Assembly: GCF_900091455.1 (NCBI RefSeq)
Contig: NZ_LT607412.1
Location: forward strand, 1,612,001-1,676,000
DNA: 64,000 bases
Reading direction: 5' to 3'
DNA from: Micromonospora coriariae
GTDB lineage: Bacteria; Actinomycetota; Actinomycetes; Mycobacteriales; Micromonosporaceae
Shown: positions 51,916-60,698 of the stretch, one piece after another
Layout: each line of letters opens with the position of its first letter
How positions within the stretch are numbered: the first letter of the stretch is position 1
The notes under the pieces: model-generated
The model's input: only the letters and a program-made list of their open reading frames with translations
Told to the model about the DNA's origin: nothing
Databases searched by the model: none
Made by a program: the position numbers and the translations under genes

Positions 51916-53309
51916 GCTCGTGCTACCGCCTTTTCGTACAGTCCCGTCAGCCGGTGGTCCGGGTCGTAGCGGTCTTTCACCGCGCGCCACGTGTCGCCCC
52001 CGTAGAGGCGATCGAAGGCGTCCCGGTCGTAGTACGCGTCGGAGTAGAGCGACTTGTGCCCGCCCGACTCCGACACCCTGCGTTCGATCGTGCGGTTGAC
52101 GTCGCCGTCGGCGGCGCCGGGCGCGATCGGCACGCTCCCCCAGAACCCAATGTTGACGTAGTCCTGCCCCGGCTGGAGGGGATACAGCGGCCAGGACCGC
52201 GCCGAACCGGGACCCGCCGGCTCGCGCAACCGCAACGGACAGAGCCACACCGGGTTCATCCCCACCGCGCCGGCGAACCAGCGCAGGAAGTCGGCGGTAC
52301 GTTCGAGCGGGATCTCCACATCCTGCACCACCCGCTCCCGGGCCGGCTGGCCGCGCAGCCGGTCGATCCGGGCCGCCACCTGGTGCCGGTGCTCGAGCCG
52401 GACCAGCCGGTGGTAGACGTCGCTGCGCCGGTAGCGCGCCGGCCAGAGCCGCCGCACCACCGGGTGCTGGGCGCCGAACGCCGCCGAACACCAGAACCAG
52501 TCGGTGTCCCAGCGCCACAGGTAGTCGTACCCGGTGAGCACGTCACGGGTCCGTTGGCGCAGCGACCGGTAGTAGATCGCCTGGCCGGTGTAGTCGCTGG
52601 GCGGCTCGGCCGCGTCGGTGAACGTGGCCAACACCAGGTACGCCTCGCCGGGGCTGAACATCACCCCGTCCATCGCGTCGACCGGTTCGCCGGCCCAGGA
52701 CCGGGTCGCGGTCACCTCGGCGATCGCGTCGGTGAGCGCCTCCAGCCGGGTGAACCGGATGTTGCGCAACGCCACGTACCGGCCGATCGGTTGCAGCTCG
52801 ATGCGTAGCCGGGTGGCGTAGCCGAGGCTGCCCAGGGAGTTGGGGAACGCGGTGAACAGGTCCGCGTGCTCGCCCTCCGGCCGGGCGGTGACGATCTCGC
52901 CGGAGCCGGTGAGCACGTCCAACTCCCGTACCGACTCGTGCGGCAGGCCGTTACGGAAGGAGGTCGACTCGATCCCGAGGCCGGTGACCGCCCCACCCAG
53001 CGTGATGGTGCGTAGCTGCGGCACCACCAGGGGCATCAGCCCGTGCGGCAGCGTCGCGTCGACCAGGTCCTCGTACGTGCACATGCCCTGCACGTCGGCG
53101 GTGCGCCCGGTCGGATCGACCGACAGCACCCGGTTGAGGCCGCTCACGTCGAGCCCCGGCGTCCGGGGAGCGGACCGGGGTCGGAACAGGTTGGAGGTCC
53201 GTTTGGCGAGCCGGACAGGCTCGCCCGTGGGCACCGCGGCGTACGACCGCCGCAACGTGTCCACCGCTTGATCATGGTCAATCGAGTGATCCACACGCTC
53301 AGCGCGCAT
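51912..53309 (-). CDS. tmsA: FAD-binding oxidoreductase for 10-methyl fatty acid formation
   Basis: The 465-residue protein has a PCMH/FAD_binding_4 domain: VRLAKRTSNLFRPR, GMCTYEDLVDATLPHGLMP (shortened), ITLGGAVTGLGIESTSFRNG and a DUF-type C-terminal half. It resembles Rv3719-type TmsA, which reduces the 10-methylene intermediate made by TmsB. The two overlap by four bases. tmsC, present in some relatives, is not seen. The operon explains how the organism would produce 10-methyl branched acids, which are characteristic of several actinomycete genera including Micromonospora. Confidence 0.82.
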   Translation of the reverse strand: MRAERVDHSIDHDQAVDTLRRSYAAVPTGEPVRLAKRTSNLFRPRSAPRTPGLDVSGLNRVLSVDPTGRTADVQGMCTYEDLVDATLPHGLMPLVVPQLRTITLGGAVTGLGIESTSFRNGLPHESVRELDVLTGSGEIVTARPEGEHADLFTAFPNSLGSLGYATRLRIELQPIGRYVALRNIRFTRLEALTDAIAEVTATRSWAGEPVDAMDGVMFSPGEAYLVLATFTDAAEPPSDYTGQAIYYRSLRQRTRDVLTGYDYLWRWDTDWFWCSAAFGAQHPVVRRLWPARYRRSDVYHRLVRLEHRHQVAARIDRLRGQPARERVVQDVEIPLERTADFLRWFAGAVGMNPVWLCPLRLREPAGPGSARSWPLYPLQPGQDYVNIGFWGSVPIAPGAADGDVNRTIERRVSESGGHKSLYSDAYYDRDAFDRLYGGDTWRAVKDRYDPDHRLTGLYEKAVARA

Positions 53310-53389
53310 GTGATCACCTTACGCCCGTCCCCCGGGAACCGTGGGATGTCGACGGTGGCCATTTCCCGTCCGGTGCCTGGCCCGGCGGT

Positions 53390-53395
53390 TACCGT
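53390..53395 (+). promoter_or_regulatory. -10 box, leaderless start of the YbaK-like gene
   Basis: TACCGT ends 7 bases before ATG 53403. Confidence 0.4.
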
Positions 53396-53402
53396 GGCGA
53401 GC

Positions 53403-53873
53403 ATGCCGTCGCCCGCGATCACCGCCCTGGACGCCGCCGGCCTGCCCTACCGGCTGATCTCGCACGGCGCGGTCGGCAGCCTGGCGGAGGCGGCCGCCGT
53501 CCGGGGCGTGGCCGTCCCGGACGTGGTCAAGACGATCGTGGTCCGCCGTGGCGCGGACGACCACCTGTTCGTGCTCACCCCCGGCGACCGGGTCATCTCC
53601 TGGCCCAAGCTGCGGGCCCTGCTCGGCGTGCACCGACTCTCCATGCCGGACGCGGCGGGCGCGCTGGCCGCCACCGGCTACGAGCGCGGCACCATCACCC
53701 CGTTCGGCGCGAGCACCGCCTGGCCGGTGGTCGCGGACGAGCGGCTGCGCGGCCGGGAGATCACCCTCGGCGCCGGCGAGCGAGGCCTCGCCGTCGCGGT
53801 CGACGCCGACGCCGCGATCGCCGCCCTCGACGCCACCGTGGCCGACGTCACCGATCCACAGCCGACCCGCTGA
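53403..53873 (+). CDS. YbaK/EbsC-type aminoacyl-tRNA deacylase
   Basis: The 156-residue protein fits the YbaK/ProX family, which hydrolyses mischarged tRNAs such as Cys-tRNA(Pro). It has VVKTIVVRRGADDHLFVLTPGD (shortened: VVKTIVVRRGADDHLF) with the conserved lysine, RALLGVHRLSMPD, and GTITPFGAST with the conserved G-x-x-x-P loop. It is divergent from tmsA. ATG 53403 fits both the conserved start and the -10 box; GTG 53394 overlaps that box. Confidence 0.82.
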   Translation: MPSPAITALDAAGLPYRLISHGAVGSLAEAAAVRGVAVPDVVKTIVVRRGADDHLFVLTPGDRVISWPKLRALLGVHRLSMPDAAGALAATGYERGTITPFGASTAWPVVADERLRGREITLGAGERGLAVAVDADAAIAALDATVADVTDPQPTR

Positions 53874-53912
53874 GCCGCCGGGGCGACCGCTGCCGCCGTC
53901 GGCGCCAGGGCC

Positions 53913-53918
53913 TAGTCT
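53913..53918 (+). promoter_or_regulatory. -10 box, leaderless start of the DUF427 gene
   Basis: TAGTCT ends 7 bases before ATG 53926; no SD sequence is present. Confidence 0.45.
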
Positions 53919-53925
53919 TGGTCGT

Positions 53926-54210
<285 letters not shown>

Positions 54211-54233
54211 CGGCCATCTGGCACCGGCTCGCG

Positions 54234-54869
54234 GTGGCCCTCGGCTTACCGTCCGGCCGGCTCTCGTCGCGTTGCCTCAGCCCCGGTAACTCCAGGCCCG
54301 GGGTGCGGTCGCGGCGACCAGCACGGCCTCAGCCACCCGCCGGGCTGCTCGACGGGCGTCGCGCCACCACCCACTGGGCGTACGCCGAGCGGTTCCGCCG
54401 CCTGCACGTCATCCGCCATGACCACGGCAGCGAGGTGGCCAACCGGGCGGCTCGCCGCTGCGTGATGCCGCCGTGGCGGGATGGCGGCCAGGCGCAGTAC
54501 ATCGAACGGCCGGTGCCGAAGGCCACCGACACCAGCACCGCTGGCGCCCGGGAGTGGGCCCGGCAGCGGCTGCACGAGCCGATCGCGCTGCGGGACCTGG
54601 CCGAACAGGCCCGGATGAGCGTGCGTACCTTCACCCGGCGCTTCCGCTCGGAGACCGGCCTGAGCCCGGCGCAGTGGCTGCTCCAACAGCGCACCGACCA
54701 CGCCCGCCTGCTGCTGGAGACGACCGACCTCACCGTCGACCAGATCGCCAACCGCAGCGGCTTCGGCACCACCGCCGCCCTGCGCCAGCAACTCCACCTG
54801 CGCATCGGCGTCGCCCCCTCGGCCTACCGCCGCACCTTCCACCCTCGCGCCGAGCTGCTCAAGAGCTGA
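54234..54869 (+). pseudogene. truncated GlxA-type AraC regulator
   Basis: The C-terminal AraC HTH is intact (LRDLAEQARMSVRTFTRRF, then GLSPAQWLLQQR and IANRSGFGTTAALRQQL), preceded by VANRAARRCVMPPWRDGGQ, as in GlxA-family regulators. The N-terminal DJ-1/PfpI-like domain is missing; only GLLDGRRATTHWAYAERF remains, joined directly to HVIRHDHGSEVAN, so an internal stretch of about 30 residues has been lost too. The start has no SD. A free HTH fragment could still bind DNA, but a decayed gene is more likely. Confidence 0.65.
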
Positions 54870-54875
54870 CGCGAC

Positions 54876-55349
54876 TCAGGTGCGGAGCATGTGGAGTTGG
54901 GCCTGATGCTTGGGGAGGTGGACCCGGGTGTGCAGGTCCAGGGTGCGCGACCAGGGCAGCGTGTCCTCGACGTTGAGGTCGAAGCCCTCCCGCAGGTGGG
55001 TCTCGACCGGGGTCTCCGCGGCCAGGCCGAGCTGGTCGACCAGCTCGCACAGGCGTTCACTGGTGCCGTGCAGCAGCGCGGCCAGACCACGCAGGCCACC
55101 CTGCTCGGCGACCAACGCGTCGAGCTGCGGACGGTGCATGTCGTCGAGGTCGTAGTACGCGAACGTCGACCCGGCCAGCAACGCCTCGGTGGCCTGGATC
55201 ATCAGCTCGTCGTTGGCCACCAGGTGCGCCACGATCTGCTCGGCGCTGAGCTGCCCCTCCGGCGGCGGACCGAAACTCGCTCCGTCGATCTCCGCGAACA
55301 CCGCGTCGTACGCCCGCCGCAGCCCCCCGCTCTCCACACCCCCAGTCAA
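54876..55349 (-). CDS. DinB-like four-helix protein
   Basis: The 157-residue protein resembles DinB/maleylpyruvate isomerase-like mycothiol-dependent proteins: LSAEQIVAHLVANDELMI (a conserved His), the middle DMHRPQLDALV, and a C-terminal DLHTRVHLPKHQAQL with metal-binding-type histidines. It probably binds a metal and mycothiol. TTG 55349 is uncertain; GTG 55337 is an alternative. Confidence 0.65.
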   Translation of the reverse strand: MTGGVESGGLRRAYDAVFAEIDGASFGPPPEGQLSAEQIVAHLVANDELMIQATEALLAGSTFAYYDLDDMHRPQLDALVAEQGGLRGLAALLHGTSERLCELVDQLGLAAETPVETHLREGFDLNVEDTLPWSRTLDLHTRVHLPKHQAQLHMLRT

Positions 55350-55365
55350 CCCCGCCGGGCGGGGG

Positions 55366-57318
55366 TTAGCGGCGGGATTGGCGGGAGCGGAGGTAGTCGC
55401 TGACCACGTACTCGCCCAGGTCGTCGGTGTCCGGGGTGAACATGCGGCCCCGGCTGCGCCGGGCCACCGCGTCGACGAAGCGGCGCAGGCCCGGGTCGTC
55501 GCCGAGCATGAACAGGTTGAGGGTGGCGCCGTAGCGGCTGAGCCGGTCCACCTCGCGGACGGTCGCCTCGATCGTCTCCGGCAGCGGCGGCCAGTAGAAC
55601 AGCGCCTCCCCGTCGTCCGGATCCAGGTGAGCTGTCGGCTCGCCGTCGGTGACCACCAGCACCACCGGCTCGGCGTCCGGATGCCGACGCAGGTGCCGAC
55701 CGGCCAGCCGCAGCGCGTGCTGGAGGTTGGTGCCCTGCTCCATGTCCGGCTCCACGGCGGCCAACTCCTGCTGGCTGAGCGTCATCGCCTCCCGGCCGAA
55801 GCCGACGATCTGCAGGGCGTCCTGCGGGAACCGCGTCTCCATCAGGTGCGCCAGCGCCAGCGCCGTCTGCTTCATCGGCCCCCAGCGCCCCTGGGAAATC
55901 ATCGAGTACGACAGGTCGACGCAGAGCACCACCGCCGCGGACGCCCGCCTCTCGGTCTCCACCACCTCGAAGTCGTCCACCGCGAGCTGCACCGGCACAC
56001 TCGGCCCGGCCCGGCTCACCGCCCGGGTGAGCGTACGGACCACGTCCAACGGCTGCTCGTCGCCGTACTGCCAGGGTCGGGACCCGCCGCTGACCTCGCC
56101 GGCGGCACCCGCCGAACGCAGATCGTGCTGGCCGCGCGGGCCGGCTGTCAGGTCGGCGAAGACCCGCCGCAGAGCGGTCCCGCCGAGCCGGCGCAGCGCC
56201 TTCGGGCTCAGCGTGAGCCCATCCGCGTCCCGGCTCACCCAGCCCTGCCGGCGTAGTTCCCGCTCCAGCTCCCGCAACCGGCGCACATCGTCGGCGGCGC
56301 TCCGGCCCAACGTCCGGGCCACCGCGTCGACGTCCACGTCGTCCAGGGTCGCTCCGGGGTGCTCCTGGTCGAGCTGGTCCAGCAGGTCGTCCAGCTCGCC
56401 GATCTCGCCCAACGCGCCGGCCGCGTCGGCGTAGCCCAGCGGCTGATCGCCCCGGACCCGCTCGCCGCGCCCCCACCGCAGGTCCGGCCGCAACGCCCGC
56501 AGGTTCGCGTCCAGCGCGGACATCTCCCCGGCGAGCTGGTCGCCGAGCGACTGCCGCATCAACCCGGCCAGCTCCGCGCGCTGCCGGTCGGAGAGCGAGT
56601 TCATCAGCCGCTCACCGGCCGCCGAACGCCGGGCCAACACGTCGATCAACTCGTCGACGGTCTCCGGCCGCTCCGGGAAGAAGTCACCGTGCCGGCGCAT
56701 GAACTCGGCGAACGCGTCGGTGGTGTCCTCCGCGCGGCCGTGCCGGGCCAGCAGGTCGTTCAGGTCGCTCATCATCTCGGCGAGCCGCCGCTGGACGGCG
56801 GGGTCGGCGGAGGCGCGCACCGCGTCGCGCAGGCCGGCGAAACGCTGGCCGAGCACGTCGCCGCGAAGCTGGTCGAGGATCTGCTGGTACGACCGCCGGG
56901 CGTCCTCGCTGGCCCACTGGTAACCGGCCAACTCCTCCACCGCCCGCGCGGTGGAGCGGGGCAGGTTGTCCAGCACCGACTCGGCGAACCGCGCGCCCTC
57001 GTCGTCGCGGCCACGAAGCTCGTCCCGCTCGGCGGCGAGTGCCTGGTCGAGCAGGGCTCGCGCCCGGGTGACCGCACCGTCCAGGTCACCCCGGCGCAGC
57101 GCCTCCCGGCGCAGCCGGCGGGCCCGGGCCGCCAGGTCGTCCAGCCCGCCACGCCCCTGCGGACCACGGCGCAGCAGGTCGCGCAGCGCCTCCCGCAGGC
57201 TGCCGCCGGCCAACACCTCGGCGCCGACCGCGTCCACCGCCTCGCGCACGTCGTACGGTGGCGCGAGCGGGTCGGGGCCGCCGCGCCACTGCCCGTACCG
57301 GAACCGGTTGCCGGCCAC
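55366..57318 (-). CDS. VWA-domain protein partnering a MoxR-type AAA ATPase
   Basis: The 650-residue protein has a long helical, highly charged N-terminal half and a C-terminal von Willebrand A domain (about 445-630) with a MIDAS-like DLSYSM, a threonine in EQGTNLQHAL and VVTDGEPTAH. It starts 2 bases after the stop of the upstream AAA gene, so the two form an operon. AAA (MoxR/ChlI-like) plus VWA pairs act as metal-insertion or complex-remodelling chaperones. The substrate is not evident from neighbours. Confidence 0.82.
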   Translation of the reverse strand: MAGNRFRYGQWRGGPDPLAPPYDVREAVDAVGAEVLAGGSLREALRDLLRRGPQGRGGLDDLAARARRLRREALRRGDLDGAVTRARALLDQALAAERDELRGRDDEGARFAESVLDNLPRSTARAVEELAGYQWASEDARRSYQQILDQLRGDVLGQRFAGLRDAVRASADPAVQRRLAEMMSDLNDLLARHGRAEDTTDAFAEFMRRHGDFFPERPETVDELIDVLARRSAAGERLMNSLSDRQRAELAGLMRQSLGDQLAGEMSALDANLRALRPDLRWGRGERVRGDQPLGYADAAGALGEIGELDDLLDQLDQEHPGATLDDVDVDAVARTLGRSAADDVRRLRELERELRRQGWVSRDADGLTLSPKALRRLGGTALRRVFADLTAGPRGQHDLRSAGAAGEVSGGSRPWQYGDEQPLDVVRTLTRAVSRAGPSVPVQLAVDDFEVVETERRASAAVVLCVDLSYSMISQGRWGPMKQTALALAHLMETRFPQDALQIVGFGREAMTLSQQELAAVEPDMEQGTNLQHALRLAGRHLRRHPDAEPVVLVVTDGEPTAHLDPDDGEALFYWPPLPETIEATVREVDRLSRYGATLNLFMLGDDPGLRRFVDAVARRSRGRMFTPDTDDLGEYVVSDYLRSRQSRR

Positions 57319-57320
57319 GG

Positions 57321-58817
57321 TCAGCCCCGGCCGCCGTAGACGGTGCGCCCCGAGTCGGTGACGTCCTTGCCGAGCCGGCGGGTCAGGTGCAGCCCCTCCA
57401 GCACGAACTCGACACCAGCGGCGGCCTCCTCCGGGGTGGGCGCGTCACCCAGGCCGAGCCGGTCCAGCACCTTCGCCAGCCCGGGCACGGTGCCCACCTG
57501 GCGCAGCAGCTCGGCAGCCCCGACCAGCTCACCGGTCTCGATCGCCGCGCCGTCCTCGACCAGGCCGGTGAAGCCGGACAGGTCCAGCCCGGCCAGGTGG
57601 GCCCGGAACGTCTCGGCAGTCGCGGTCCGCAGCAGGTGGGCCAGGATCTCGATCTCCCGCCCCTCCTCGCCGCTCTCGAACTCCACCTTGCCGCGCAGGG
57701 TGCTGGTCACCGACACCGCGTCGCCGACTCGAGCCACGGCAGCCTCCGATGCAAGGAAGGGCCCCTTGTTATCGCCTTCGGTTGTAGAGGGGCCCCCTTT
57801 TAACACCTCGCCGGAGGCGGCGAGCAGGCCGGCGCGGCGCAGCGCGGCAGCGGCCACGGTCTCGGCGGCGGCGATGGCGAACCGGGCGGAGACGCCCGAG
57901 CGCGGGTCCACCGACGGTGACTCGCGCACCGCGCGGGCGAACCGGGCCAGGACCTCCAGGACGTGCTCCGGCACCTCGGCGACCAGGTCGGCCTCCTGCC
58001 GGATCAGCTCCAGCTCCAACTCCAGGTCCAGCGGATAGTGGGTACGGATCTCCGCACCGAACCGGTCCTTGAGCGGGGTGATGATCCGGCCCCGGTTGGT
58101 GTAGTCCTCCGGGTTGGCGCTGGCCACCAGGAGCAGGTCCAGCGGCAGCCGCAGCTGGTAGCCGCGGACCTGGATGTCCCGCTCCTCCAGCACGTTGAGC
58201 AGCGCCACCTGGATCCGCTCGGCCAGGTCGGGCAGCTCGTTGACGGCGAAGATGCCCCGGTTGGTGCGGGGCACCAGCCCGAAGTGAATGGTCTCCGGGT
58301 CGCCCAGAGTGCGGCCCTGGGCGATCCGGATCGGGTCGACGTCACCGATCAGGTCACCGACGCTGGTGTCCGGGGTGGCCAACTTCTCGCCGTAGCGCAA
58401 CGAGCGGTGCAACCAGCCGACCGGCTGGTCGTCGCCGGCCTCCGCGACCTGGGCGCGGGACGCCGGGGTGAGCGGGTGCATCGGGTGCTCGTTGAGCACC
58501 GAGCCGGGGATGACCGGCGTCCACTCGTCGAGCAGCGCGCCGAGGGAGCGGATCAGCCGGGTCTTGCCCTGGCCCCGCTCGCCGAGCAGCACCATGTCGT
58601 GCCCGGCCAGCAGCGCCCGCTCGACCTCGGGCAGCACGCTGTCGTCGTACCCGACGATGCCGGGGAAGCGGGCCTCGCCGGCACGCATCCGGGCCAGGAG
58701 GTTGTCGCGGAGTTCCTGCTTGACGGTGCGGTACTGGTGACCGGCCGCCCGAAGCGCGCCGAGCGTGCCGGGCAGGTCGGCCGGTGGAACCGGGATTACC
58801 GGGGAGGGCGCAGTCAC
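57321..58817 (-). CDS. MoxR/magnesium chelatase-like AAA ATPase with an in-frame repeat insertion
   Basis: The 498-residue ATPase has Walker A LLGERGQGKTRLIRS (GQGKT near residue 85), Walker B GIFAVNELPDLAE near 190, sensor LLLVASANPEDYTNRG and a C-terminal helical region. Residues about 339-357 (VLKGGPSTTEGDNKGPFLA) are encoded by a palindromic repeat inserted in frame, which suggests this loop tolerates extra sequence. GTG 58817 is chosen because TAGCGT lies 7 bases upstream; GTG 58826 would overlap that box. It probably works with the VWA protein. Confidence 0.85.
   Translation of the reverse strand: MTAPSPVIPVPPADLPGTLGALRAAGHQYRTVKQELRDNLLARMRAGEARFPGIVGYDDSVLPEVERALLAGHDMVLLGERGQGKTRLIRSLGALLDEWTPVIPGSVLNEHPMHPLTPASRAQVAEAGDDQPVGWLHRSLRYGEKLATPDTSVGDLIGDVDPIRIAQGRTLGDPETIHFGLVPRTNRGIFAVNELPDLAERIQVALLNVLEERDIQVRGYQLRLPLDLLLVASANPEDYTNRGRIITPLKDRFGAEIRTHYPLDLELELELIRQEADLVAEVPEHVLEVLARFARAVRESPSVDPRSGVSARFAIAAAETVAAAALRRAGLLAASGEVLKGGPSTTEGDNKGPFLASEAAVARVGDAVSVTSTLRGKVEFESGEEGREIEILAHLLRTATAETFRAHLAGLDLSGFTGLVEDGAAIETGELVGAAELLRQVGTVPGLAKVLDRLGLGDAPTPEEAAAGVEFVLEGLHLTRRLGKDVTDSGRTVYGGRG
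57750..57798. repeat. GGGCCC-cored palindromic element inside a coding sequence
   Basis: AAGGAAGGGCCCCTTGTTA and, 13 bases on, AGAGGGGCCCCCTTTTAACA form two arms that are imperfect inverted copies of each other. The element lies wholly within the AAA ATPase gene and keeps its frame. A related copy is at 58836-58891. I recall such elements as frequent in Micromonospora and Salinispora genomes. Confidence 0.7.
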
Positions 58818-58824
58818 CCGACCC

Positions 58825-58830
58825 ACGCTA
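58825..58830 (-). promoter_or_regulatory. -10 box of the AAA-VWA operon
   Basis: TAGCGT on the minus strand ends 7 bases before GTG 58817. The palindromic element at 58836-58891 lies directly upstream and covers the expected -35 region. Confidence 0.4.
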
Positions 58831-58835
58831 GCTCA

Positions 58836-58891
58836 CGTTAAGAAGGGACCCCTATACAACGAAATCCGTTAACAAGGGTCCCCTCCTTACA
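58836..58891. repeat. GGGACCC-cored palindromic element, intergenic
   Basis: GTTAAGAAGGGACCCCTATA and GTTAACAAGGGTCCCCTCCT are imperfect inverted arms around an AACG-aaatc-CGTT centre, so a long hairpin can form. It fills the space between two same-strand genes and could also act as a terminator for the membrane protein gene. Confidence 0.7.
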
Positions 58892-58894
58892 CGC

Positions 58895-59971
58895 TCAGGC
58901 GTGACCGCAGCGTCGGCAGGCGCCGCGGCGGCGCAGGTGGTACGCGTACGTGGCGGCGCCCAGCGCCACCCCCCAGAACGGCCAGAGCAGCATCGGCGCC
59001 CCGGCCAGGCTGAACCCGCGGGTGAGCTGCCAGAACTCGGGGTTGCTGAGCAGCCCCAGAGTGGCCGCGGTCACCGCAACGGCGACCAGGGTGGCCGGCA
59101 CCACGGCCAGCTTCACCGGCACCCGGCGGCCGGCCAGCCCGGGCATCCAGCGGGGGAACCGCTCGCCCCACCGCTGCACCAGCCCGAGGGTGAGGATCGC
59201 GCCGACGGTGGCGAACGCGCCCAGCCCGAACCCGGCCCACACCAGCCCGGTGTCCCGCATCTCGGTCAGGAACTCCCGGGAGATCCCCAGCGGGATGCCG
59301 GCAGCCCAGGCGAACCGGGTCACCGCGTACGCCAACGGGATGGCCGCGGCGATGCCGGCGGCCCACCGACCCCAGCGCGCGGCGGCGGCCGGGGTGGTCC
59401 AGCCCCGGTCGGTGTCGTCGCGACCGCAGCCGACACACGCCCCGGTGGTGCGGCGCTGCCACGCGAGCAACGCCCCGGCCAGCAGCAGCCCGCCGACGAG
59501 GGCGGCGAACCGGGCGTACAGCGCCCAGTTGAAGATCTCCGCGTAGTCGACCGGCGGCCAGCCGAACGGCGCCCCGATGATCAGCATCGGCAGGTAGCCG
59601 AGGACGACCAGCACCCGGGCGTCCGGAACGACCACGGCGAGCACGAACGCCACAGTCCAGCCGTAGCCGGCGAGCAGCGCCCGCAGCGGGCCGGGCGGGC
59701 GTACCGCCGGGCGGCTCATCGCCAGCGCGGCCACCGCGGCGGTCAGCAGCACCCCGGCGAAGAGCGGCGTGGCCAGTTCCACCGGCACCAGGCGCAGCAG
59801 GTTGACGTCGCCGCCGTGCGGGTCGTTCACGCCGAACGGATAGCCGGCGCCGGTGAGCGTGCCGAGCAGGGCGAGGACACCCCACAGGCCGAGCCAGCCG
59901 GCGGCCAGCGGGGCCAGCCGGTCGGGCCAGCGGGAGTCGGTACGGGGTCTGGAATCATTGATCGTCGTCAT
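58895..59971 (-). CDS. multi-pass membrane protein of unknown function
   Basis: The 358-residue protein has about eight membrane helices. Two CxxC pairs face the cytoplasm or loop (GACVGCGRDD near residue 178 and GACRRCGHA at the very C-terminus) and could together bind one zinc ion. No family is recognised. It is on the same strand as, and downstream of, a NarL-type two-component system (76-base gap), so it may be its target or an accessory sensor. Confidence 0.65.
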   Translation of the reverse strand: MTTINDSRPRTDSRWPDRLAPLAAGWLGLWGVLALLGTLTGAGYPFGVNDPHGGDVNLLRLVPVELATPLFAGVLLTAAVAALAMSRPAVRPPGPLRALLAGYGWTVAFVLAVVVPDARVLVVLGYLPMLIIGAPFGWPPVDYAEIFNWALYARFAALVGGLLLAGALLAWQRRTTGACVGCGRDDTDRGWTTPAAAARWGRWAAGIAAAIPLAYAVTRFAWAAGIPLGISREFLTEMRDTGLVWAGFGLGAFATVGAILTLGLVQRWGERFPRWMPGLAGRRVPVKLAVVPATLVAVAVTAATLGLLSNPEFWQLTRGFSLAGAPMLLWPFWGVALGAATYAYHLRRRGACRRCGHA

Positions 59972-60047
59972 GCTCCCAGCCTCGGCCGGCAGCCGGTCGG
60001 GCCCCTCCCGGGCAGCGGTGAATCCGCTCCCCCCTCCGAGGGACCGG

Positions 60048-60698
60048 TCAGCCGGACGGGGTGACGAAGCCGGACTCGTAGGCGGCGATCACCGCCTGGG
60101 TGCGATCACGGACACCCAACTTGGCCAGCACGTTGCCGACGTGCGTCTTGACCGTCTCCACCCCGACCACGAGGTGCGCGGCGATCTCCGGGTTGGACCG
60201 GCCGGTGGTCATCAGCCGCAGCACCTCGGCCTCCCGCTCGGTGAGCCGGGCGGCGGCCAGCCGGTCACCGCCCGCCGGCCCGTACGCGCCGGCCAGCCGG
60301 CGGATCGCGGCCGGGAAGAGCAGCGACTCCCCCGCCGCGACCACCCGGACCGCCTCGACCACCTCGGCCGGCCGGGCCCGTTTGAGCAGGAACCCGGCGG
60401 CGCCGGCGCGCAGCGCCTCGTAGACGTACTCGTCGTTGGCGAAGGTGGTGACCACCAGCACCCGGGGCGGATCGGCGGAGGTGGCCAGCAGGTGACGGGT
60501 GGCCTGGATGCCGTCGATGCCGGGCATCCGCACGTCCATCAGCACCACGTCCGGCCGGTGCCGGGCGACCAGCGGCGGCACCTCGGCGCCGTCGGCGGCC
60601 TCGGCGAGCACACGGAGGTCGGGTTGGGCGTCGATGATGGCGCGCAGCCCGACCCGGATCAGCTCGTCGTCGTCGACGATCAGCACACCGGTGGTCAT
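60048..60698 (-). CDS. NarL-type response regulator
   Basis: The 216-residue protein has a receiver domain (LIVDDDELIRVGLR, VVLMDVRMPGIDG with Asp near residue 54, and GFLLKRARPAE) and a LuxR HTH (LTEREAEVLRLMTTGRSNPEI, shortened: LTEREAEVLRLM). Its ATG overlaps the kinase stop (ATGA) and has GAGGGG upstream. It forms a complete two-component system with the kinase at 60695-61954. Confidence 0.92.
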   Translation of the reverse strand: MTTGVLIVDDDELIRVGLRAIIDAQPDLRVLAEAADGAEVPPLVARHRPDVVLMDVRMPGIDGIQATRHLLATSADPPRVLVVTTFANDEYVYEALRAGAAGFLLKRARPAEVVEAVRVVAAGESLLFPAAIRRLAGAYGPAGGDRLAAARLTEREAEVLRLMTTGRSNPEIAAHLVVGVETVKTHVGNVLAKLGVRDRTQAVIAAYESGFVTPSG

